This document shows positions 33,652 to 45,246 of a DNA stretch of 64,000 bases, piece after piece. The notes beneath the pieces are model-generated. The model was not told the DNA's origin. It worked only from the letters and a program-made list of their open reading frames with translations, and made no database searches. Within the stretch, counting starts at the first letter, position 1. The number at the start of each line of letters is the position of its first letter. A program made the translations under genes and the position numbers. This DNA is from Hydrangea macrophylla (taxonomy: Eukaryota > Streptophyta > Magnoliopsida > Cornales > Hydrangeaceae), in the NCBI GenBank assembly GCA_033977485.1, contig CM066992.1:104457450-104521449 (forward strand), read 5' to 3'.

Positions 33652-34177
33652 ACACTTGGATAAGGGGAAATTAACATTGGTTAGGGAATTTGTAGCTCTT
33701 CCCGAGCGATTATCATAATTTTTAAATAGCAATAAAGATTGGTGTTCCCTTTTTCTGCAAAATGTTTCCTCCCGGCGATCCGTACAAAAGACGTCGGGAG
33801 GACACCCGAGGCGCAAAAGACCTCAGGATAACACCCAAGGCACTAGTTTCGCCTAGGTCCCAAACCTATGATGGGGGACCAACTCCCTAGGTGATTGAGG
33901 ATGGAAAACTGCAAAAGACCCTACAACTACCAACGTTCTAGGTCGGTTCCCTACAGTCACTCCTTCCGCCAACGCACGCCTTAGCAAAAGCTTGGGGGGC
34001 AGGGGGACATTAGACTAAAATAGGAAATCACACCGGGCACCAACAGGACTTTGGAATTCCAAAACCATTCCTAGGTACCAACGATGCCCAGAGAAACCGA
34101 CCGAGAAAGTAATGAGACCTAACTCTTATGCTATACCCGACGAGACTTTTTAAAACAGGTCCCCAGAAGACCAAGTG
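33652..34177. other. Non-coding 3' region of element B before element D
   Basis: Contains GGCGATCC...GACGTCGGGAGGACACCCGAGG and related short direct repeats, but no gene. It ends at the target site of element D (AAGTG, 34173-34177). Confidence 0.5.
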
Positions 34178-35086
34178 TGTAATACCTGTAATTTTTATTC
34201 CAGTTCTAGATAGTAATTATAAAATTTCCACTATAATTAAATATTATTTTTATCCATAATTATACCTGTGTTGGCCAACCATGCGTGTACCCTAAGCTAA
34301 CCCCCAAACAACCCCTACAAGTGTTGGGTGAAGTGTGTGCCAAGTGTTGGGTGAAGTGTGTGCCAAGTGTTGAGTGAAGTTGTGTGCCAAGTGTTGGGTG
34401 GAGTGTGTGCCAAGTGTTGGGTAAATCATGTGTGCATGTGTCTTGTGTGTGTAGTGTCATGTGTTGGTGTGTGATGAGGGCATGTGTAAAGTGTAGTGTG
34501 TGTTGGTGGGTGATGAATGGTGTAGAGTGTATGTGTGTGGTGTATGTATGCATGAAGCTCCCCTATAAATAGTAACCCATTGGGTTTAGAAAAAATATAG
34601 GGAGAAAGAGAGTTAGGCCAAGAGAGAAGAAAAGAAAAGAAAGGAAAGAAAAGCTTACCCCCTGTGCCACGCCGCGACCCTGAACCTACAGTGAGTTCCT
34701 AACTCACTTGGTATATTAGATTTAATGTCCGTGTTATCATGTTCTAACTATTATTATTAGTTTTATTATTTTAGAAAATCTTGTGCTTAATATGTGGTGC
34801 CCCTAATCTAGATCCGTATTATGATTTCAATTATTGCTGTTATCATTGTTACTACCATTTATTATTATTATTATTACATTGATTATTAGTTTTTGCTTAT
34901 TATTATTATAGTCTAATTAACCTCGTGATTAACATTTGTACCATGAACATATTAATGTCCGCTTTATTATTTCATTAATAATAATAATATTGTTATTATT
35001 ATTATTTTGTAGCAGTTAAAACTCGTGCTTTAACAGGTTGTACCACGTAGTTAATAGCCGTTTTATTATTTCGTTAATAATAATGA

Positions 35087-35121
<35 letters not shown>

Positions 35122-36546
35122 GTTGATTAAACTACAAGCTCTAATATGTTGTGCCCAAACATATTATTCCGTTACTATTATTAATATTATTATTAATAAT
35201 ATTATTGTTATTACTTTCCGGTTAACCTCGTGTTAATATGTTGCACCCCGAACATATTATCTCCGTTATCATTATTATTATTATTATTATTCTGTTCATT
35301 ATTATTATCAGTTCAGTAAATCTCATGCTTTAACGTATAGTACTACGAGCTTCAGATCCGTACTATATTTCAGGAATGAAATAGTACCTGTTTAATTAAC
35401 TTGTACCTCGTGCATAACATATGATACACCACACGTAGGAGTCAGTGTCGTAACGTCAAGTCGACGTGTACGAGTATAGAGTCGAACGGTCGCGGAGACC
35501 AAGTCCGTATGCATTTGGAAATACGTGTAGTCGACCGCGGAGGTCCGAAAGTTGATATGTAGTGAGTTGGTACTGTCAAATGGAATTACATGATCGCATG
35601 CCGGCGATGACTGCTACTATGGCCACGGAGAGGCAAACGCGATAGCAAAGTAACCATGTTGATAAGAATACATCGAGAAATGAATAAACACGGTTAGCCT
35701 GTAAGGCGAGATTACTACTGCTGTCGCGACGACTAATGATAGTAAAGTAACCGTTTCGCAAACCGGCGACGATATTCATAAGGCAAGGTCCCGAGGACCT
35801 AGAGTACATGGTTAGCTTGTAAAGCGAGATTACTACTACGGCCACGGAGGGGCAGACAACGATAGTAAAGTAACCATAGCTCGACCCACTGGGCGAGTCA
35901 CTCTAAGCCAACGGCGTTACACTGGTAATGTAACAAAGTTCAGTAAGTCGGATGTTAAGTCGAGTGAAGTCGAATATATCGATGATGCATAGTTTCACGC
36001 ACGGTCTAATTATAATTCATTCAATCGTCGTAACCAGCCGTTGTGTACTTTTTGGATACATATTTATATTAGGAGTGTTCGGTTAGAACGCTCACTTAGC
36101 TTTTATTAAAGCTAACGGCATACTACGCCCTGGACATTCCCATGTCTAGACTATACAGGATATAATTGTCCGGAGGAGGACTATCTGGAAGGAGCCTACG
36201 AAGGGGAAGCCTACTATGCTGAAGGTCACGGCTACGCCAGTTAGAGGCGCGGCTTCAAGAAAGAAGACTTAGTTGTTCTTTATAGACTTTTGTCCTTTCG
36301 TGCTAAGTTGTAAACGGCATCTAATGCCTTAAGTTCTTTTGTTCTTTATCTTTTGATAACTACAAACTCTGATGTAATAGCTAGAAATCGGTTGATGTAT
36401 ATATTCATTTTGCACTTCCGTTTGAGTTACTCTTTCATTTATCTAGTGTGTTTGTGGACAATCAGTTAATGTAACTAGTCATGGCTTATGGACCCAGAAA
36501 GGAAAATTTTATTTCCTGCTAATTTCTGCTGCTCCGGGGCGTGACA
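34178..36546 (+). mobile_element. 5' LTR of element D (2369 bp)
   Basis: It starts TGTAATACCTGTAATTTTTA and ends CGGGGCGTGACA. A GTGTTGGGTGAAGTGTGTGCCAA-type subrepeat lies at 34321-34420. A TATA box (CTATAAATAG) is at 34562. Runs of TTA/ATT triplets occupy about 34860-35290. Three repeats with GCGAGATTACTACT and GATAGTAAAGTAACC lie at 35603-35880. Short ORFs inside (for example 34260-34572) are made of repeats and are not genes. Confidence 0.95.
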
Positions 36547-36553
36547 GGATTTT

Positions 36554-36566
36554 TGGTATCAGAGCC
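36554..36566 (+). other. Primer-binding site of element D
   Basis: TGGTATCAGAGCC starts 7 bp after the LTR and matches the 3' end of plant initiator tRNA-Met, the usual primer for this group. Confidence 0.9.
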
Positions 36567-36694
36567 CTAGGTTTTACTTAGATGTGCTCGCTGATTGTCC
36601 CCCACCATCTATTTCTAGTATTTAAGATTCCTGAGATATGAGTATTAAGATAAGTTCGTCATTCTGACGTTAAATAGTTTCCTTGCAGGTTAGC

Positions 36695-37627
36695 ATGGAT
36701 CCAAGCTTTCATAAGTTTGTGGATGATCCCTATGGAGGTCACGTGATTCATGGGGACGCTGTGGAGCCGGCTGATCCAGAGCTTTATTACGAGCGCATAC
36801 GCCGTGCGGCCAGCCAGTACCTAGAGGAGGATGTATGGAGAGCCCTGTATGTTACTAGACGGACTCACCCTACTGAGATTCGTATGGGCGCGTACCATTT
36901 CGCGAGGACTCGGGAGGCTATTTATCACGAGATGGCTCGGTTGGTCCAGAGTAAGCCAGAGATGGACGCTATCGAGTTGAGAGCTATTTTAGCGAAGCCT
37001 GATCCCATACCCGTACCTGTGGTTGTACCAGCTCAGGTAGCACCGGTTCCAGTAGCACCAGTGCCAGAGCCAGCGGAGCCCGAGCCGATAGAGGATGACG
37101 AGGATCCGGTTGAAGACATAGAGCCTGGTGACGAGGATGTGGACGGGGACGGGGACGGAGAGGAGGAGCCTGTGGACGACGAAGATGAGCCGGAGGATGA
37201 CCCAGAGGAGGATCCCGAGGACCCAGAGCCCGCGGACATGGATGTTATAGCCGGAGGAGATATTGTACAAGAGGTAGATGATGATGCTGAAGATGAGGGA
37301 CCTGAGGAGGTAGTTATACCTGAGATAGTAGCAGGGCCTATATTACAGATGGCAGTCCTTGTCAATAGGGCAGCAGATTTGGTAGCAGGGATAGCTGCGC
37401 AGCCAGAGGGATTCATTATAGGAGAGGCCGAGTTAGCAGAGGCTATTGCTATAGCCGAGGGATTTGTCGTTGCAGCTGCTGATGCCGCTGAACCACCAGT
37501 AGACGCTATGGATGAGGATGACGAGGAGGATGACGAGGAGGGCGACGAGGAGATGATGGTCGAGGAGTGGGATTTTTCCTTCGTAGATGAAGCTCCCTTA
37601 TATGGATCAGACGTGGATGACTACTGA
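36695..37627 (+). CDS. Extra acidic ORF upstream of gag in element D (310 aa, unknown function)
   Basis: A clean ORF from ATG 36695 (MDPSFHKFVDD) to a TGA at 37625. It is preceded by a strong 3' splice-site-like sequence (TTTCCTTGCAG, ending 36688). The N-terminal ~105 residues are mixed and look folded, with YYERIRRAASQYLEEDVWRA and YHFARTREAIYHEMARLV. Next come a Pro/Val-rich stretch (PVPVVVPAQVAPVPVAPVPE), a long Asp/Glu-rich segment (about residues 130-205), an Ala/Ile-rich segment and an acidic C-terminus with DEDDEEDDEEGDEE. I see no zinc knuckle, signal peptide or membrane segment. I do not recognise the family. Standard Tekay elements have only gag-pol, so this may be captured or lineage-specific. 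The open frame in a very young element suggests it is under use. Confidence 0.75.
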   Translation: MDPSFHKFVDDPYGGHVIHGDAVEPADPELYYERIRRAASQYLEEDVWRALYVTRRTHPTEIRMGAYHFARTREAIYHEMARLVQSKPEMDAIELRAILAKPDPIPVPVVVPAQVAPVPVAPVPEPAEPEPIEDDEDPVEDIEPGDEDVDGDGDGEEEPVDDEDEPEDDPEEDPEDPEPADMDVIAGGDIVQEVDDDAEDEGPEEVVIPEIVAGPILQMAVLVNRAADLVAGIAAQPEGFIIGEAELAEAIAIAEGFVVAAADAAEPPVDAMDEDDEEDDEEGDEEMMVEEWDFSFVDEAPLYGSDVDDY

Positions 37628-38043
37628 GTCAGGACTTTTGGGGGCTTAGATTTTCTAGTATATATATGACAGGACATGTTGTCCACTTTATTTTGAGGAT
37701 TTCAGGGATAGCTATTTGACCATAGCTCTTTTGTATAGTTAGCAGCCACTGTTAGTGGCATTGTAAATAGTTAACTCAAGCGCTGTATTGGCTTATGTCT
37801 CACGTAGTACACAGTTACTAGTGTGTACTTCATGGTACATCTTTGGGATATATATATACGAGTATTATCTTTTGGTATATACTGTGGCCCAGTAATCTTG
37901 ATGTTTTATTTTTACTATTGTTGTTACCTTGTTAAAATTGCATATCTCGACGTATATATTTCAGTGACAACTTGTAGATGTGTGCATATATTCTAGTAGT
38001 AACCAATAGATGTCTGTGTAGGTACACCAACACACAAATCAAT
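37628..38043. other. Spacer between the extra ORF and gag-pol of element D
   Basis: AT-rich, non-coding. A splice-acceptor-like TGTCTGTGTAG ends at 38021, 22 bp before the gag ATG at 38044, so gag-pol could be read from a spliced RNA that skips the first ORF. An alternative in-frame ATG is at 37978. Confidence 0.4.
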
Positions 38044-41000
38044 ATGGCAGGAAGAAATAAAAATACCCGTAACAATCCCGTTGGGCAGATTGAGGCTGCA
38101 CCCCCGGCACCTGCAGCTGCTGATCCTACTGGTCTATTTGAGGCCTTTGTGCGGAGACTAGAACGCATCAACAACAACGACAACAATAACACGAATAATA
38201 GGAACAACCCCGTACCACCTCCAAGACCTGTAGAAGATAGAGTGGTAGAGCGTTTCCGTCATTTTCGCCCTGAGAAGTTCGACGGAGATACCGAGCCATG
38301 GCGTGCGGAACAGTGGCTCCGCGAAATGGAGTCGATCTTTGACACACTGGGATGTACAGAGATCGAAAAGCGTCGACTGGCGACGTTCCAGTTAACTTAC
38401 GCGGCAGCCGATTGGTGGGAATCGGAGAAAGCAACGGTAGGAGAAGCGGCAGTAAGAAGAATGCCCTGGGCTACATTCAAGGAGTTGTTCCTGGAGAATT
38501 ACTTTCCACAGACAGAGAGGAACAAGAAAGAGAGGGAGTTCATTGATCTGACACAAGGAAATCGGACTGTGAGGGAATACACAGTACAGTTCGAACGATT
38601 GTCTCGCTTTGCCCGCCATATGATTGATACACCGGAGAAGAAAAATCGACAGTACCACCAAGGCCTATCGCTACCACTTCAACGCATGACTCTCAACAAT
38701 CAAGGCCTGACGTTCAAAGCCATGGTAAGTATGGCAATCGGCCACGAGGAAATCAATGGTCGAGAACGAGGACGTTTTGGAAATCGACTACCATTCAGAA
38801 ACAACCAAGGATCAAGACCCCCAATGCGATTCCAAGGGAACAAGCGTAATTGGACTGGCGAAAGGAAGCCACAACTCACATTCCCTCAGAACCGACCATA
38901 TGTACCCCAAGCACAAACCCCAAGAGAACCACCTATTTTCACTGGAGCTAATAACAATGGATGCTTCAATTGTGGAAAACCCGGACACATGTCCAAGGAC
39001 TGCCGAGCCCCAAGGAGAAGCCGAGATGACACCGTCTGCTACAACTGTGGCAAAAAGGGCCACTTATCCAGGGATTGTCGAGCGCCTCAAGGCGGATACT
39101 ATGGAGCATCTACTCAGGGTCAACCCAAGCAAGCCCGTCTAAATGCCATCATCCCGGAGGAAGCCGGATTCGATGAAGGAGAACAGCAGAATATGGAAGG
39201 TACCCTCACATTGTTTAACAGTCGAGTTAAAGCTTTATTCGATACTGGTGCTTCCAACTCCTTTATTGCTATTAAGATTGTACAACGATTGGGTTTAGTA
39301 CCCCAGATGCTTGATGTAGCTCTGAACGTTATGTCCCCCTTAGGAGTGAACATTACGTTGAGAAAAGTGTGTAAGGATTGCACTTTAAACTTGGAAGATC
39401 ATAACCTCCCTACTGATCTGATAGTTCTGTCGATGAAGGAATTCGACTTAATCTTAGGAATTGATTGGCTTACGAAATACCATGCCAAATTAAACTGTGT
39501 TAGCAAGTCTATTACTTTCTCGATACCCGGAAGTCAACCATTTAAATTCCAATGTGATCCCTTGTGCGATGCCTTCCTCACAAGATGTCTGGCTACACTT
39601 GGAAGTGTAAGTTCAGAAATTTCGATTACACAAATCCCTGTGGTTCAAGACTTTGAGGACGTATTTCAGGAAATCTTAGGGCTACCACCCAAAAGGGACA
39701 TCGACTTTTGTATTGAGCTGGTACCCGGTACCCTACCGATATCTAAGACCCCATATCGGATGGCCCCGACAGAAATGCAAGAATTAAAGAAGCAAGTCCA
39801 GGAACTTGAAGATCTCGGATTCGTTCGACCGAGCACGTCGCCTTGGGGAGCGCCGGTGCTATTTGTTAAGAAGAAGGATGGGACACTTCGACTCTGTATC
39901 GACTACAGAGAGTTGAACAAGGTTACAATCAAGAACCGATACCCACTTCCCAGAATCGATGACCTATTTGATCAATTATATGGAGCAACGACCTTCTCCA
40001 AGATAGATCTACGATCCGGATACCACCAACTGTTGGTTCGACCCGAAGATGTATCAAAGACAGCCTTCAGAACGAGATATGGGCACTATGAATTCCTGGT
40101 CATGCCGTTTGGACTAACGAATGCCCCAGCTGTATTCATGGATTTAATGAACAGAGTGTTCAGGCCCTACTTGGATCAATTCGTGATTGTGTTCATAGAC
40201 GATATCCTAATCTACTCAAAGACCAGGGAGGAACACAAAGAACATGTGAGGATCGTACTACAGACGCTTCGAGACAACCACTTGTATGCGAAGTTCAGCA
40301 AGTGTGAATTTTGGCTAAAGGAAGTCAAATTCTTGGGCCATACTGTCTCACAGGACGGGATAGCTGTGGATTCAATCAAGACAGATGCTGTTTTGGACTG
40401 GAATAGACCGAACACTGCAACCGAAGTTAGGAGTTTCCTTGGTTTAGCCGGATACTATCGAAGATTCGTTGAAGGATTCTCTAAGATAGCATCCCCTTTG
40501 ACCAATCTGACAAGGAAGGACGTGAAGTACGAATGGAAAGACAAGCATGAACGCGCATTTCAAGAGCTGAAAGAAAGACTGACCTCGGCGCCAGTGCTTG
40601 CAATACCAAAGAGCGGTGAGCAGTTCACCATTTATAGTGATGCATCACACCAAGGACTTGGATGTGTGCTCATGCAGGATGGAAGAGTGATAGCATATGG
40701 ATCACGACAACTGAAACCACATGAGATGAACTACCCTACGCATGACCTCGAACTAGCCGCAATTGTTTTTGCTCTCAAGATTTGGAGACATTACCTTTAC
40801 GGAGAGAAGTTCGATCTATTTTCAGATCACAAGAGTTTGAGATACTTGTTCTCTCAGAAGGAGCTGAACATGAGGCAACGGCGTTGGATGGAATTGTTGA
40901 AGGATTACGATTTCACTTTGCAATACCACCCTGGTAAAGCAAACGTAGTTGCTGACGCACTAAGCCGAAAACCTCGCAAACTGTTCATATCCTCTCTTAT

Positions 41001-42537
41001 GGTTAAAGAGTGGAGAGCATTGGAAACACTAGCCGAATTTGACTTTCAGACCGTTGAATCTAGTGAAGGACGAATTTTGGGATGTCTAGTAGTGCAGCCG
41101 ACGCTCATAAATCGCATCCTTGAAGCTCAAGGAAAGGACGAAGGACTCCGTCAATGGTTTGAGAAAGCATCAGCAAAGGACCCAGCAGAATGGAATATTG
41201 GAGCAGACGGAGGATTTAGATGCCGCAATAGACTTTGTGTGCCTAACGAGGACAACCTAAGGAAGGACATACTGAATGAAGCACACAAGTCAAGAATGAC
41301 GGTCCACCCTGGAGGAACAAAAATGTATAAGGACTTGAAAAGAAATTTCTGGTGGGAAGGAATGAAAAGAGAGGTAGCAGATCACGTATCAAAATGTTTA
41401 ACCTGCAAACAAGTCAAAGCAGAACACCAAAGGCCAGCAGGGTTATTACAACCACTGCCAGTTCCTGGATGGAAATGGGAACACATTACTATGGATTTCG
41501 TTGTAGGAATGCCAAGATCACAACAAAATCATGACGCTATTTGGGTGATCGTGGACCGACTCACGAAATCATCTCATTTCATCGCCTACAACATGACGTA
41601 CCCGGTTGAGAAGATGAGCAGAATGTACTTACAGCAAGTCGTACGACTACACGGAGTGCCCGTATCAATTGTATCAGACCGTGACTCACGTTTTACATCG
41701 GGATTTTGGGAAAGCTTACAAGCAGCAATGGGAACTTCATTGAAATTAAGTTCAGCATTTCATCCCCAAACCGACGGACAAACAGAACGAGTCAACCAAG
41801 TAATGGAAGACATGCTCCGAGCTTGTGCCATAGACTTTGAGAGTTCTTGGGAGACACACCTGCCATTGGTAGAGTTTGCGTACAACAACAGCTATCATTC
41901 GAGCATCGGGATGGCACCATTCGAGGCACTGTATGGAAGACCGTGCCGATCACCATTGTGCTGGGCGGAAGTTGGAGACAACAAACTTCTAGGACCAGAA
42001 ATGGTTCGAGAGACGAATGAAAAGATTAACATCGTGAAAGAAAAGATGAAGGCAGCACAGAGCAGACAAAAGAGCTACGCAGACAAGCACCGCAAGGAAT
42101 TGGAGTTTAGTGTTGGAGATCATGTACTTCTCAAGGTATCTCCGGTACGAGGCATTGTCAGATTCGGACAGAAACGAGGAAAGTTGTCACCACGCTACAT
42201 TGGACCGTTCGAAATCTTAGAGCGCGTGGGAAAAGTAGCCTACCGACTCGCACTGCCACCTAAGATGTCAGGAGTACATAATGTATTTCATATCAGCATG
42301 CTTAGGAAGGTTGTTCATGATCCGTCACATGAGATTGACTTCACTGACATCGAGGTAAACAACAATGTGACTTATACTGAAGGACCAATCCGAATTTTGG
42401 ATCGAGGAGTCAAGAAGCTGAGGACTAAGGAAATTCCTCTGGTGAAAGTTCAGTGGAGACACCATGACGAACGCGAAGCTTCTTGGGAGTTGGAATCAGA
42501 AATGCACGAAAAGTTTCCAACTTTGTTTAGTGACTAG
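38044..42537 (+). CDS. gag-pol polyprotein of element D (Tekay-like chromovirus)
   Basis: Single frame of about 1497 codons from ATG 38044 ([10 protein letters not shown]). A start at 37978 would add 22 residues. Gag covers about residues 40-270. Two CCHC zinc knuckles follow ([14 protein letters not shown] at 307 and [14 protein letters not shown] at 332), then protease with FDTGAS (Asp 400). RT has FIDD (717-720) in place of the commoner YxDD. RNase H starts at about YSDAS (864). Integrase has the HHCC finger (His 1081, His 1088, Cys 1118, Cys 1121) and catalytic Asp 1151, Asp 1212 and Glu 1248, with the expected 35-residue spacing. The GPF/Y stretch ([12 protein letters not shown]) and a chromodomain (about 1448-1495, [14 protein letters not shown]) complete it. 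No stops or frameshifts. This polyprotein makes the virus-like particle, copies the RNA and integrates the DNA; the chromodomain is thought to guide insertion to heterochromatin. Confidence 0.95.
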   Translation: MAGRNKNTRNNPVGQIEAAPPAPAAADPTGLFEAFVRRLERINNNDNNNTNNRNNPVPPPRPVEDRVVERFRHFRPEKFDGDTEPWRAEQWLREMESIFDTLGCTEIEKRRLATFQLTYAAADWWESEKATVGEAAVRRMPWATFKELFLENYFPQTERNKKEREFIDLTQGNRTVREYTVQFERLSRFARHMIDTPEKKNRQYHQGLSLPLQRMTLNNQGLTFKAMVSMAIGHEEINGRERGRFGNRLPFRNNQGSRPPMRFQGNKRNWTGERKPQLTFPQNRPYVPQAQTPREPPIFTGANNNGCFNCGKPGHMSKDCRAPRRSRDDTVCYNCGKKGHLSRDCRAPQGGYYGASTQGQPKQARLNAIIPEEAGFDEGEQQNMEGTLTLFNSRVKALFDTGASNSFIAIKIVQRLGLVPQMLDVALNVMSPLGVNITLRKVCKDCTLNLEDHNLPTDLIVLSMKEFDLILGIDWLTKYHAKLNCVSKSITFSIPGSQPFKFQCDPLCDAFLTRCLATLGSVSSEISITQIPVVQDFEDVFQEILGLPPKRDIDFCIELVPGTLPISKTPYRMAPTEMQELKKQVQELEDLGFVRPSTSPWGAPVLFVKKKDGTLRLCIDYRELNKVTIKNRYPLPRIDDLFDQLYGATTFSKIDLRSGYHQLLVRPEDVSKTAFRTRYGHYEFLVMPFGLTNAPAVFMDLMNRVFRPYLDQFVIVFIDDILIYSKTREEHKEHVRIVLQTLRDNHLYAKFSKCEFWLKEVKFLGHTVSQDGIAVDSIKTDAVLDWNRPNTATEVRSFLGLAGYYRRFVEGFSKIASPLTNLTRKDVKYEWKDKHERAFQELKERLTSAPVLAIPKSGEQFTIYSDASHQGLGCVLMQDGRVIAYGSRQLKPHEMNYPTHDLELAAIVFALKIWRHYLYGEKFDLFSDHKSLRYLFSQKELNMRQRRWMELLKDYDFTLQYHPGKANVVADALSRKPRKLFISSLMVKEWRALETLAEFDFQTVESSEGRILGCLVVQPTLINRILEAQGKDEGLRQWFEKASAKDPAEWNIGADGGFRCRNRLCVPNEDNLRKDILNEAHKSRMTVHPGGTKMYKDLKRNFWWEGMKREVADHVSKCLTCKQVKAEHQRPAGLLQPLPVPGWKWEHITMDFVVGMPRSQQNHDAIWVIVDRLTKSSHFIAYNMTYPVEKMSRMYLQQVVRLHGVPVSIVSDRDSRFTSGFWESLQAAMGTSLKLSSAFHPQTDGQTERVNQVMEDMLRACAIDFESSWETHLPLVEFAYNNSYHSSIGMAPFEALYGRPCRSPLCWAEVGDNKLLGPEMVRETNEKINIVKEKMKAAQSRQKSYADKHRKELEFSVGDHVLLKVSPVRGIVRFGQKRGKLSPRYIGPFEILERVGKVAYRLALPPKMSGVHNVFHISMLRKVVHDPSHEIDFTDIEVNNNVTYTEGPIRILDRGVKKLRTKEIPLVKVQWRHHDEREASWELESEMHEKFPTLFSD

Positions 42538-42564
42538 CTAGCTCAGATTTCGAGGACGAAATCT

Positions 42565-42582
42565 TTGATAGGAGGTGGATAT
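42565..42582 (+). other. Polypurine tract of element D
   Basis: GATAGGAGGTGGATAT lies directly before the 3' LTR, as needed to prime plus-strand DNA. It follows the gag-pol stop by about 30 bp. Confidence 0.75.
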
Positions 42583-43491
42583 TGTAATACCTGTAATTTT
42601 TATTCCAGTTCTAGATAGTAATTATAAAATTTCCACTATAATTAAATATTATTTTTATCCATAATTATACCTGTGTTGGCCAACCATGCGTGTACCCTAA
42701 GCTAACCCCCAAACAACCCCTACAAGTGTTGGGTGAAGTGTGTGCCAAGTGTTGGGTGAAGTGTGTGCCAAGTGTTGAGTGAAGTTGTGTGCCAAGTGTT
42801 GGGTGGAGTGTGTGCCAAGTGTTGGGTAAATCATGTGTGCATGTGTCTTGTGTGTGTAGTGTCATGTGTTGGTGTGTGATGAGGGCATGTGTAAAGTGTA
42901 GTGTGTGTTGGTGGGTGATGAGTGGTGTAGAGTGTATGTGTGTGGTGTATGTATGCATGAAGCTCCCCTATAAATAGTAACCCATTGGGTTTAGAAAAAA
43001 TATAGGGAGAAAGAGAGTTAGGCCAAGAGAGAAGAAAAGAAAAGAAAGGAAAGAAAAGCTTACCCCCTGTGCCACGCCGCGACCCTGAACCTACAGTGAG
43101 TTCCTAACTCACTTGGTATATTAGATTTAATGTCCGTGTTATCATGTTCTAACTATTATTATTAGTTTTATTATTTTAGAAAATCTTGTGCTTAATATGT
43201 GGTGCCCCTAATCTAGATCCGTATTATGATTTCAATTATTGCTGTTATCATTGTTACTACCATTTATTATTATTATTATTACATTGATTATTAGTTTTTG
43301 CTTATTATTATTATAGTCTAATTAACCTCGTGATTAACATTTGTACCATGAACATATTAATGTCCGCTTTATTATTTCATTAATAATAATAATATTGTTA
43401 TTATTATTATTTTGTAGCAGTTAAAACTCGTGCTTTAACAGGTTGTACCACGTAGTTAATAGCCGTTTTATTATTTCGTTAATAATAATGA

Positions 43492-43526
<35 letters not shown>

Positions 43527-44951
43527 GTTGATTAAACTACAAGCTCTAATATGTTGTGCCCAAACATATTATTCCGTTACTATTATTAATATTATTATTA
43601 ATAATATTATTGTTATTACTTTCCGGTTAACCTCGTGTTAATATGTTGCACCCCGAACATATTATCTCCGTTATCATTATTATTATTATTATTATTCTGT
43701 TCATTATTATTATCAGTTCAGTAAATCTCATGCTTTAACGTATAGTACTACGAGCTTCAGATCCGTACTATATTTCAGGAATGAAATAGTACCTGTTTAA
43801 TTAACTTGTACCTCGTGCATAACATATGATACACCACACGTAGGAGTCAGTGTCGTAACGTCAAGTCGACGTGTACGAGTATAGAGTCGAACGGTCGCGG
43901 AGACCAAGTCCGTATGCATTTGGAAATACGTGTAGTCGACCGCGGAGGTCCGAAAGTTGATATGTAGTGAGTTGGTACTGTCAAATGGAATTACATGATC
44001 GCATGCCGGCGATGACTGCTACTATGGCCACGGAGAGGCAAACGCGATAGCAAAGTAACCATGTTGATAAGAATACATCGAGAAATGAATAAACACGGTT
44101 AGCCTGTAAGGCGAGATTACTACTGCTGTCGCGACGACTAATGATAGTAAAGTAACCGTTTCGCAAACCGGCGACGATATTCATAAGGCAAGGTCCCGAG
44201 GACCTAGAGTACATGGTTAGCTTGTAAAGCGAGATTACTACTACGGCCACGGAGGGGCAGACAACGATAGTAAAGTAACCATAGCTCGACCCACTGGGCG
44301 AGTCACTCTAAGCCAACGGCGTTACACTGGTAATGTAACAAAGTTCAGTAAGTCGGATGTTAAGTCGAGTGAAGTCGAATATATCGATGATGCATAGTTT
44401 CACGCACGGTCTAATTATAATTCATTCAATCGTCGTAACCAGCCGTTGTGTACTTTTTGGATACATATTTATATTAGGAGTGTTCGGTTAGAACGCTCAC
44501 TTAGCTTTTATTAAAGCTAACGGCATACTACGCCCTGGACATTCCCATGTCTAGACTATACAGGATATAATTGTCCGGAGGAGGACTATCTGGAAGGAGC
44601 CTACGAAGGGGAAGCCTACTATGCTGAAGGTCACGGCTACGCCAGTTAGAGGCGCGGCTTCAAGAAAGAAGACTTAGTTGTTCTTTATAGACTTTTGTCC
44701 TTTCGTGCTAAGTTGTAAACGGCATCTAATGCCTTAAGTTCTTTTGTTCTTTATCTTTTGATAACTACAAACTCTGATGTAATAGCTAGAAATCGGTTGA
44801 TGTATATATTCATTTTGCACTTCCGTTTGAGTTACTCTTTCATTTATCTAGTGTGTTTGTGGACAATCAGTTAATGTAACTAGTCATGGCTTATGGACCC
44901 AGAAAGGAAAATTTTATTTCCTGCTAATTTCTGCTGCTCCGGGGCGTGACA
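42583..44951 (+). mobile_element. 3' LTR of element D (2369 bp)
   Basis: Same length and sequence as 34178-36546 apart from one base that I found (G at 42921 for A at 34516). It ends GGGGCGTGACA, followed by the target duplication AAGTG. Confidence 0.95.
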
Positions 44952-44956
44952 AAGTG

Positions 44957-45246
44957 TTCTCTACCGGTTATAGACCTAAACTTTTGCTAAGGCAGGGTTT
45001 CCATAGGATGTATAACCGGTCAGGCACAGGCAACCATAAACAGGAAAGTACAAAATTAAATGATTGATGCAAAATGGTGGCCTCAGAGGACCTTTTCATT
45101 AATTTAAAAAAAAAAAACAAAAAAATGTACATTGCCTGGGGGCAGTTGTAGTAGCCTCCCAAAAAAAAACAACAACAAAAGCAAAAGCAAAAAAGAGAAA
45201 CAAGAGAGGCTAGACGTCATCCACCAAGACCACATCATCGGTCTCA
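44957..45246. other. Element B internal sequence resuming after element D
   Basis: Non-coding. It includes an A-rich stretch (45106-45200) and leads into the antisense gene's 3' end. Confidence 0.4.

Larger units (their letters stand above)
34178..44951 (+). mobile_element. Element D: intact Tekay-like chromovirus (Ty3) retrotransposon
   Basis: 10,774 bp with two LTRs of 2369 bp each, flanked by AAGTG (34173-34177 and 44952-44956). The order is LTR, primer-binding site for initiator tRNA-Met, an extra acidic ORF, one uninterrupted gag-pol ORF with a C-terminal chromodomain, polypurine tract, LTR. The LTRs differ at one site that I could see (A at 34516, G at 42921). All catalytic motifs are present. 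It is the youngest and the only apparently complete element in the window, inserted in the 3' part of element B. Confidence 0.95.

Noticed and set aside
34260..34572. Short ORFs on both strands in the D LTRs (also 42665-42977, 35576-35845, 43981-44250)
   Set aside because: They consist of GTGTTGGGTG-type repeats and LTR sequence, occur identically in both LTRs, and resemble no protein.
36989..37416. Minus-strand ORFs opposite the acidic ORF of element D
   Set aside because: They are Ser/Gly or Val/Leu/Trp-rich mirrors of the Asp/Glu-rich coding strand, a codon-bias shadow.
34178..44951. An 8.4-kb spaced segmental duplication (two identical 2.37-kb blocks)
   Set aside because: The blocks start TG and end CA, have a primer-binding site and a polypurine tract next to them, and are flanked by AAGTG. 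They are the LTR pair of one element.
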